From the NCBI GenBank assembly GCA_016840825.1, contig JAEORN010000330.1, positions 1 through 11,559 of the forward strand: DNA of 11,559 nucleotides. The letters run 5' to 3'. This document shows positions 6,840 through 11,559 of this stretch, piece by piece. The DNA is from Candidatus Thorarchaeota archaeon (GTDB lineage Archaea; Asgardarchaeota; Thorarchaeia; Thorarchaeales; Thorarchaeaceae). The translations under genes and the position numbers were made by a program. Under the pieces are notes generated by a model. The model was not told where the DNA came from. It did no database searches and saw only the letters and a list, made by a program, of their open reading frames with translations. Each line of letters starts with the position of its first letter. Position 1 is the stretch's first letter.

Positions 6840-7710
6840 ATTCAACCGATTTCCTTAGGAGGAACTCAGATTCGATTCTCTTGAACCCTCTTGCATAGAG
6901 ATGTTCTAGGACATCTTGGTGATTATTCTGCACCCATAATTCGACTATATCGGACTCGATCTTCTCCATGCATGCATCCAATACAATAGTGCCGAAGCCA
7001 GTCCTGATGTGGAAGGGAATCTCAGTATGAGGATTATCACCTTCTTGCACAATGAATCTCACGAATCCGACAAGGGTGTTGCCTGAATCAGCGATCGCAT
7101 ATCCTTCTTGCTCCACCAATTCTGTCCAACTTTCCCTGTTTCGCGTTCCCCAATAGGCATCCGGAGAAAAAGTTAGGAAGGTATCAACCATAGTTGATTC
7201 AGGTTTCAGAAATGTGAGGTCTGGTTGAACAATGGGAGTCCACTTCAATCCGCGTAGGCGAATGATAAGATAGTACATGCTATAGCCCATTTTCTCATAG
7301 AGCGCAAGTGCGCGTAAGTTATCGGTCTTCACACCTATCGCTAAGTTACTGATTGATGGCGAATACTCCAATAGTAGTTGCTCGGACTGTTCGACCAACT
7401 GACTACCTATTCCTTTCTGTCTATGCTCTGGAACAACCGCAAGTTCCCAGACAAATCCCCAATTTAGCTCAGAGTTGAAGACATTAATTACAATCCCAAC
7501 AATCTCGTCATTTAAGACAGCAACTCTCCATAGATTCTCAAGGTCCCCAGACTCCTCACATCGGTTCCACCATTTGATATAACGTTCTAATGAGATCTCA
7601 TCTACTCCGGGTAGACCACTCACATAGACCTCATAGAATCTCTCGCGTTCGGATGCTAATGGAGGGCGAATCACTATCTCACTCATGGGACCTTCACGTT
7701 CGAGATGCAT
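6838..7710 (-). CDS. Tandem GNAT-fold N-acetyltransferase
   Basis: The 290-residue cytosolic protein has a complete N-terminal GNAT domain (about 11-150). Its acetyl-CoA pyrophosphate loop is seen in ELAVVPEHRQKGIGSQL, with the R/Q-x-x-G-x-G/A motif at 97-102. Motif B is NLRALALYEKMGY (131-143). A second, shorter half (about 175-287) lacks the acetyl-CoA loop but keeps a GNAT-like end, ELWVQNNHQDVLEHLYARGFKRI. It reads as a degenerate second GNAT fold, as in known two-domain GNAT enzymes where one half is inactive. The acceptor substrate is unknown. ATG 7710 has AGGAG seven bases upstream (7718-7722). A second in-frame ATG at 7686 (MSEIVIRPP) has only a weak site. The gene leads a two-gene unit with the 714-residue protein and is divergent from the aminotransferase. 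Confidence 0.9.
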   Translation of the reverse strand: MHLEREGPMSEIVIRPPLASERERFYEVYVSGLPGVDEISLERYIKWWNRCEESGDLENLWRVAVLNDEIVGIVINVFNSELNWGFVWELAVVPEHRQKGIGSQLVEQSEQLLLEYSPSISNLAIGVKTDNLRALALYEKMGYSMYYLIIRLRGLKWTPIVQPDLTFLKPESTMVDTFLTFSPDAYWGTRNRESWTELVEQEGYAIADSGNTLVGFVRFIVQEGDNPHTEIPFHIRTGFGTIVLDACMEKIESDIVELWVQNNHQDVLEHLYARGFKRIESEFLLRKSVE

Positions 7711-7747
7711 AGTATTACTCCTAGTTATGAATCATTCTCCATTAGTC

Positions 7748-7760
7748 GGGATAATCTAAG
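7748..7760. promoter_or_regulatory. Possible shared promoter core between GNAT and aminotransferase genes
   Basis: The 107-base divergent gap holds one A/T-rich element, GGGATAATCTAAG. Its centre could serve as a weak TATA box in either direction: a start near 7730 for the GNAT gene or near 7780 for the aminotransferase. No other convincing box is visible in the gap. Confidence 0.25.
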
Positions 7761-7817
7761 AATAGAAAGAGAGATAGGTAACCGAGGTAATCCAGATACT
7801 TCATTGGGGTTGCTTCA

Positions 7818-9095
7818 ATGAAGTACATCAACACTGCACCAAAGGAGGACATTGTGAGTCTCTTCGGGTCTCATGTTTCTTCTGGAAAGGTAGAGTTCTA
7901 CACATCCTTTGAGATTGACTTTGTACTTGGTAAACGAGATGGCCCTTGGATGTTTGATGTTTCAGAGAACAAGAAGCTCTTGAACTGCCATTGTAATGGA
8001 GGTGTGTTCAATCTTGGTCATCGACACCCCATTATTGTTGATACTCTTCAACAAGCGATAAAGGAATTAGATATTGGAAATCATCATCTGATTAGTGAGC
8101 AGAGAGCGAAGCTTGGTAAGGATCTTGCTGATAATACCCCTACTGAGATTACCCGAACGGTCTTCGGTGTGGGTGGTGGAGAAGCGGTAGATTTCGCAAT
8201 CAAGTTGGCAAGAGGTTACTCAAAGAAGCACAAAGTCATCTACGCAACTTCTGGCTATCATGGACACACTGGACTAGCATTAGCTGCAGGAGACCCACAT
8301 TTCAAGAACCCATTCGAGCCATTAGCACCGGGATTCGTAGATGTGCAGTTTGGTGATGCCTCAGCAGTTGAAGCAGCCATAGATTCTGAAACAGCAGCGG
8401 TTCTTTTCGAGACCATCCCAGCTACTTTAGGAATGCCACTTCCGCCAGAAGACTTCTACAAGGAAGTGAGAGAGATCTGCGATGAAAAGGGAGTCCTTCT
8501 AATTCTTGATGAGATTCAGACAGGATTGGGTAGGTCAGGAAAGCTATGGTGCTTTGAGCACTATGGAGTTATCCCAGATATCTTCGTGATAGGCAAGGGA
8601 CTCTCTGGTGGACTCTATCCAATCTCAGCCACTTGCTACAGAGAAGACCTTGATTCTTTCATGAACGAGAATCCATTCATCCATATCTCAACGTTTGGCG
8701 GTGCAGAGATTGGTTGTGTAATTGGATCAAAAGTACTAGAGATCGTTTCATCGCCAAAATTTCTGGATGGCGTGAATTCGATCGGACAGAAGGTAGAAGA
8801 GTCTCTAGAAGGGCTGATGACAAAGTTTCCAGATATCTTTGTAGAGTTAAGACGGAAAGGAATGTTCATGGGCATCAAGATGAGTGATCTTGGCTATGGA
8901 CCATTGATGAGTATCGCATGTATCAACAGTGGCATCTTTGCTGTCTATGCAGATAACGACAAATCGGTTCTGCAGTTCTTACCTCCACTGATAATCGGAG
9001 AGGATGAGATACAGTACATTCATGATGCGTTGGATAGCGCATTCCAGTATGCCAAAGCCCGTCCAGAATACTTGGAGCTTGCCCGGAGCCTATGA
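7818..9095 (+). CDS. Class-III PLP-dependent aminotransferase-fold enzyme (divergent)
   Basis: The 425 residues are normal for the family that includes acetylornithine, ornithine and 4-aminobutyrate aminotransferases and amine-phosphate phospho-lyases. Visible features are FNLGHRHP (64-71), the cofactor-phosphate loop GVGGGEAVDFAIKLARG, SGYHGHT (145-151, with the ring-stacking Tyr147 and His148), LDEIQTGLGRSGKLW (D231 and Q234 binding PLP), IGKGLSGG with the Schiff-base Lys260, and STFGGAEIGC (291-300) closing the phosphate site. All catalytic residues are present. The substrate loop that reads EPxQGEGG in acetylornithine-type enzymes is replaced by FETIPATLGMPLPP (197-210), so the substrate should differ. 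ATG 7818 has GGGGT seven bases upstream. The next gene starts 13 bases after the stop, indicating an operon with the kinase-like protein. Confidence 0.93.
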   Translation: MKYINTAPKEDIVSLFGSHVSSGKVEFYTSFEIDFVLGKRDGPWMFDVSENKKLLNCHCNGGVFNLGHRHPIIVDTLQQAIKELDIGNHHLISEQRAKLGKDLADNTPTEITRTVFGVGGGEAVDFAIKLARGYSKKHKVIYATSGYHGHTGLALAAGDPHFKNPFEPLAPGFVDVQFGDASAVEAAIDSETAAVLFETIPATLGMPLPPEDFYKEVREICDEKGVLLILDEIQTGLGRSGKLWCFEHYGVIPDIFVIGKGLSGGLYPISATCYREDLDSFMNENPFIHISTFGGAEIGCVIGSKVLEIVSSPKFLDGVNSIGQKVEESLEGLMTKFPDIFVELRRKGMFMGIKMSDLGYGPLMSIACINSGIFAVYADNDKSVLQFLPPLIIGEDEIQYIHDALDSAFQYAKARPEYLELARSL

Positions 9096-9100
9096 GGAGG
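9094..9100 (+). promoter_or_regulatory. Strong Shine-Dalgarno site fixing the kinase-like gene's start
   Basis: GAGGAGG overlaps the aminotransferase TGA and lies eight bases before ATG 9109. It selects that ATG over upstream in-frame ATGs inside the aminotransferase gene (such as 9004) and implies coupled translation. Confidence 0.7.
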
Positions 9101-9108
9101 AATTCACA

Positions 9109-10080
9109 ATGACAGTCCATGTAAATGAGGAATTATTGAAGGAGTTCGAAGAGAAACTTAACCCAGCAAAGCCAGAGGAGTCGCCAATTCCAGCTAAGAT
9201 ACTTGGATACGGAGAGATCAGTACGGTCTTTGAGATATTGGATGAGAGTCAGAAGGACATAGCATTCAAACGAATGCCTCTTTTCGATGATATAGAACAG
9301 GTTGCGAGATATAGTAAAGTGTACTATCAGTATCATGATTGGCTTGCTAAGATTGGGATACAAATTCCTGAGTTTGGTGCAACAACAATCAACACCGAAA
9401 AAGGTCGAACCGTTCTGTATCTATATCAGAGAAAATTATCAGAAGGGTCGATTGGTAACAAGCTGATCCACTCGCTCGATTTAGATCAAGTTGAGGAATT
9501 AGTTCTATTAGTCCTGAGAGAGCTCTTGAAGGTTTGGGATTTCAATTCGGCGAATACTGGTACGACTCAGATAGCCATCGATGGACAGATTTCCAATTGG
9601 GCTCTGAAGAATTGGTCAGAGGGACAAACTGAGCTAGATGATAACCCGGAACTCTATTACTTGGATACTAGTACTCCATTGTTCCGGATAAATGGAGAGG
9701 AGCAATTAGATGTTGAATTGTTCTTGAAGCCAACACCACCGGGAATGCGATCGATATTGAAGAAATCCTACCTCCAAGACATTGTCGATCGGTATTATGA
9801 TTTCAGGAAGGTAGTGATTGATTTATTCGCTAATTTCTACAAAGAACAACTGCCTGAATATGTTCCCGCCATCACAGAATTGGCAAACGAATTCATTCTC
9901 ACTGAAGGAATGAAGCATGACATAGAAACTATCACCATTGAAGAGATTGAAGAGTACTACAAGGATGATGCATCAACATGGAAGCTATATCTGAGAATGC
10001 GAAGATTTCACAGATTTATTAAATCAAAGATACTCAGAGGATACTATGCATATATCCTGCCTGGAAAGATAGAACGATAG
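9109..10080 (+). CDS. Atypical kinase/phosphotransferase-like protein
   Basis: The 323-residue cytosolic protein has a kinase-like layout, although I cannot name its family with certainty (DUF6206 is a recollection I cannot check). LGYGEISTVFEI (32-43) resembles a glycine-rich nucleotide loop and IAFKRMP supplies Lys54. AIDGQISNWAL has D158 and N163 spaced D-x4-N, as in the catalytic loop of kinases. YYLDTSTPLF gives D186 where the metal-binding Asp of the DFG or APH motif would lie. The residues needed for phosphotransfer thus appear in order, but helices dominate the rest and the catalytic His/Arg before D158 is missing. It lies 13 bases after the aminotransferase. By analogy with hydroxylysine or ethanolamine kinase plus PLP phospho-lyase pairs, it may phosphorylate the metabolite its neighbour uses. 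That function is inferred only. Confidence 0.8.
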   Translation: MTVHVNEELLKEFEEKLNPAKPEESPIPAKILGYGEISTVFEILDESQKDIAFKRMPLFDDIEQVARYSKVYYQYHDWLAKIGIQIPEFGATTINTEKGRTVLYLYQRKLSEGSIGNKLIHSLDLDQVEELVLLVLRELLKVWDFNSANTGTTQIAIDGQISNWALKNWSEGQTELDDNPELYYLDTSTPLFRINGEEQLDVELFLKPTPPGMRSILKKSYLQDIVDRYYDFRKVVIDLFANFYKEQLPEYVPAITELANEFILTEGMKHDIETITIEEIEEYYKDDASTWKLYLRMRRFHRFIKSKILRGYYAYILPGKIER

Positions 10081-10089
10081 AGTCTAGTC

Positions 10090-10323
10090 CTATGGATTCA
10101 GACGTATCTCGAAGGGACAGTATCCAAATAGTAATCCGAGAAGCAAGAATAATGTAGGCATGATTGCATAATAGATTAGATTAGCGGTTACTGGAGGACC
10201 AAAAAGAGCGAATGCAAATATCCAACCTCCTATAATCGACACTATTAGTATACCAATCAACCGCCACCAAGTCAGTCTTGGTCGGCCATCTATCGTTGTG
10301 TCATCAATAATAGTCAACTTCAT
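10090..10323 (-). CDS. Small two-helix membrane protein
   Basis: The 77-residue product has a polar N-terminus (MKLTIIDDTTIDGRPRLTWW) and two hydrophobic segments at about 20-42 and 46-68. They are joined by GPPVTAN, and the protein ends in GYCPFEIRLNP. The hydrophobic pattern and an upstream TGGAG five bases before ATG 10323 support a real gene. An in-frame ATG at 10341 would add six residues but lacks such a site. No family is recognised. It converges on the kinase-like gene with a 9-base gap and is divergent from the UPF0045 gene, which may hint at shared regulation. Confidence 0.72.
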   Translation of the reverse strand: MKLTIIDDTTIDGRPRLTWWRLIGILIVSIIGGWIFAFALFGPPVTANLIYYAIMPTLFLLLGLLFGYCPFEIRLNP

Positions 10324-10410
10324 AGATGCTCCACCACGCATTCATCTAGGTCTTAGAAGAAGATAAGCATGACTAGAACCTTTAGCTCACTAAGGAAATG
10401 TTAATGTCAA

Positions 10411-10418
10411 GTTATAGG
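10411..10418 (+). promoter_or_regulatory. Possible TATA box of the UPF0045 gene
   Basis: GTTATAGG is centred about 26 bases before ATG 10441, which would make the mRNA leaderless from that ATG. The match is weaker than at 3052 or 464. Confidence 0.3.
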
Positions 10419-10440
10419 TTGAAAGGGACAAGTGTCAACA

Positions 10441-10758
10441 ATGCCAGAACAATCACACTCGTCCATGAAGATAATCGCAGAGCTGGTCGTCGCTCCATTT
10501 GGTATTGGAACAAGTCTTAGCAAATATGTCAGAGAATCTGTAAAAGCTCTCGATGAGATTCCTGGTATAAGAGTGATTCACACACCGATGAGCTCAATCA
10601 TTGAAGCTGATACTCTGGATCAAATACTTGAAGCAACGAAAATCGCGCATGAAAGAATGTTCGAAATGGGTGCAAAAAGGGTGTCAACTCTGCTCCGAAT
10701 AGACGACCGACGAGATAAGCCGCGAAAGATGGAGGATAAAGTCGAATCAATCTCGTAA
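10441..10758 (+). CDS. UPF0045 / MTH1187-family thiamine-binding-like protein
   Basis: The 105-residue protein matches the small MTH1187/YkoF-type family. It has the opening strand KIIAELVVAPFGIGTSLSKYV, the middle IRVIHTPMSSIIEADTLDQILEATKIAHERMFEMGAKRV and the family-typical close TLLRIDDRRDKPRKMEDKVESI. Members are ferredoxin-like, cytosolic and oligomeric, and some bind thiamine or a related pyrimidine, so a role in thiamine handling is possible but not shown here. No thiamine biosynthesis or transport gene is nearby and no TPP riboswitch is visible upstream. The start is uncertain: ATG 10441 fits a leaderless mRNA, GTG 10432 has GGG four bases upstream, and ATG 10465 gives the most family-like N-terminus. 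It is divergent from the small membrane protein. Confidence 0.9.
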   Translation: MPEQSHSSMKIIAELVVAPFGIGTSLSKYVRESVKALDEIPGIRVIHTPMSSIIEADTLDQILEATKIAHERMFEMGAKRVSTLLRIDDRRDKPRKMEDKVESIS

Positions 10759-10781
10759 ACCCGTTCTAATTCGAGGACAGA

Positions 10782-11384
10782 GTGTTCCAAACTCTGGGAT
10801 TATATCAAAATATGAGCAATCAATCTAGAGATACAATGATAGATAGAAAGATAATCGCATTGGTTGTGATGCTCATCGCTGTTACCGGTGTTGGGGGATT
10901 AGCTCTCCTATTGGGGAACACTGATCCCAATCAAGTGCCCCCTCCTAACGAACCACCAACAAATCAAATTGACATCGTCACATCTGGAGATGTCGTCCTG
11001 TGGGCTGAGTCAGAGTATTGGCAAGACTTCATGCCTAGTGATGACCCCTCACATCCATTCTATTGCGTAATTCAGGTTAACATCACAAACAATGGAGATT
11101 CCATAATAGAGAATTTAGCCGCTATTCGCACGACCATTTATTTCAATGCGACGATCATACCTTTTGTCACTCTCAACCTAACTCAAGCAATACAGACATT
11201 TGTGCCAATCACAGTGAATCCAGGAGAGAGCATAGTCATTGAATATATCAATGATAGAAATCATGTGTTCTCGCCATCGATAGAAGAAGGAACGGCACTG
11301 TACTCCCAAGTTCTTTTCAGGTGGGGAGATGGTCAAGAAGCAGTTCTTACTACGAGCCCGGTAGAACTATATTTCACTCACTAG
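10782..11384 (+). CDS. Membrane-anchored extracytoplasmic protein with beta-sandwich-like domain
   Basis: The 200-residue product has a short polar N-terminus, a single hydrophobic segment (KIIALVVMLIAVTGVGGLALLL, about 23-44) and a Pro-rich linker (NQVPPPNEPPTNQ). An outer domain of alternating strands follows, including CVIQVNITNNGDSIIENLAAIRTTIYFN and ITVNPGESIVIEY. That pattern (paired strands, 'NNGDS', 'NPGES') is like immunoglobulin- or CARDB-like modules of archaeal surface proteins, though I cannot assign a family. Three sequons (NIT, NAT, NLT) suggest N-glycosylation. The GTG at 10782 has GAGG five bases upstream. ATGs at 10812 and 10836 keep the membrane segment and are alternatives. 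It follows the UPF0045 gene after 23 bases on the same strand and may share its transcript. Confidence 0.8.
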   Translation: MFQTLGLYQNMSNQSRDTMIDRKIIALVVMLIAVTGVGGLALLLGNTDPNQVPPPNEPPTNQIDIVTSGDVVLWAESEYWQDFMPSDDPSHPFYCVIQVNITNNGDSIIENLAAIRTTIYFNATIIPFVTLNLTQAIQTFVPITVNPGESIVIEYINDRNHVFSPSIEEGTALYSQVLFRWGDGQEAVLTTSPVELYFTH

Positions 11385-11446
11385 AGTAACCTTGTCAAGA
11401 GGTGCGATGATTGTACTGCGACAGGTGTTCAAAGGAAGTGGTAATC

Positions 11447-11559
11447 ATGGGGGTTCCTATGAATGCCATTAGTGATGATGATCTGAGAAAGATGACTGAA
11501 GAGGTTGAGTCAGATGGCAAATTGATTCTCTTCAATCCTCCACCTTTCGAGCCGTACCA
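11447..11559 (+). CDS. Start of an unidentified gene, cut by the right edge
   Basis: From ATG 11447 the frame is open to the end of the window (37 complete codons): MGVPMNAISDDDLRKMTEEV, then a short stretch ending in LILFNPPPFEPY. An AAGGAAG-like site (11432-11438) lies eight bases before ATG 11447. GGGGG (11449-11453) lies five bases before a second in-frame ATG at 11459, so either start is possible. The acidic helix followed by a hydrophobic strand and a Pro-rich segment looks like real coding sequence, but too little is present to name a family. The 62 bases before it show no clear TATA box. Confidence 0.6.
   Translation, partial: MGVPMNAISDDDLRKMTEEVESDGKLILFNPPPFEPY

Noticed and set aside
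7776..7793. GGTAA direct repeats in the GNAT/aminotransferase gap
   Set aside because: The repeated unit is only five bases, occurs twice, and has no clear relation to a promoter.
10324..10440. TPP riboswitch upstream of the thiamine-binding-like gene
   Set aside because: The conserved CTGAGA and ACCTGATCTGG-type elements are absent. Only a bulged CCTTTAG/CTAAGG hairpin (10379-10395) is present, which is too weak to call.
1..11559. CRISPR array, insertion sequence, attachment site or prophage boundary
   Set aside because: No regularly spaced repeats, transposase, integrase or terminal repeats were seen on either strand. The genes look like ordinary chromosomal content.

Overview
The window looks like a stretch of archaeal chromosome. 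Several genes have a TATA-type box of the form TTTAAGC or ATATAAGC about 25-30 bases ahead of a plausible transcript start. Other genes carry clear Shine-Dalgarno sites. Two proteins are anchored extracytoplasmic proteins rich in N-glycosylation sequons. A soluble PAS histidine kinase has no response regulator next to it. The style of the proteins (the 'SPVSLWEEDF' PAS domain, the MFS family, a UPF0045 protein) reminds me of Asgard archaea such as Thorarchaeota. That placement is an impression, not something shown here. I see no mobile element, CRISPR array, rRNA or tRNA.

Layout, left part (1-3000, all minus strand): the 5' part of a multi-pass membrane protein runs off the left edge. Before it (in transcription order) come a small VOC/glyoxalase-like protein, a membrane-anchored extracytoplasmic protein and a PAS histidine kinase. 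The VOC and membrane-protein promoters each have a perfect inverted repeat beside the TATA box. These are candidate operators. Divergent from the kinase, on the plus strand, is a 12-helix MFS transporter (3099-4670).

Middle part (4679-7710, minus strand): a tandem-GNAT acetyltransferase is translationally coupled to a 714-residue protein that I cannot assign to a family. The large protein has a helical N-terminal region, a beta-rich centre, a long helical stalk and a C-terminal two-helix membrane hairpin. This layout resembles CorA or RMD1 proteins but lacks the GMN motif.

Right part (7818-11559): a two-gene plus-strand operon encodes a divergent class-III PLP aminotransferase and an atypical kinase-like protein. 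I infer that the two act in sequence on one small amine or amino-alcohol metabolite. This is the most system-like element of the window. Next come a small two-helix membrane protein on the minus strand, a UPF0045/MTH1187-type thiamine-binding-like protein, a second anchored extracytoplasmic protein, and the first 37 codons of a gene cut by the right edge. Convergent genes are packed 8-9 bases apart, with no visible terminators between them.
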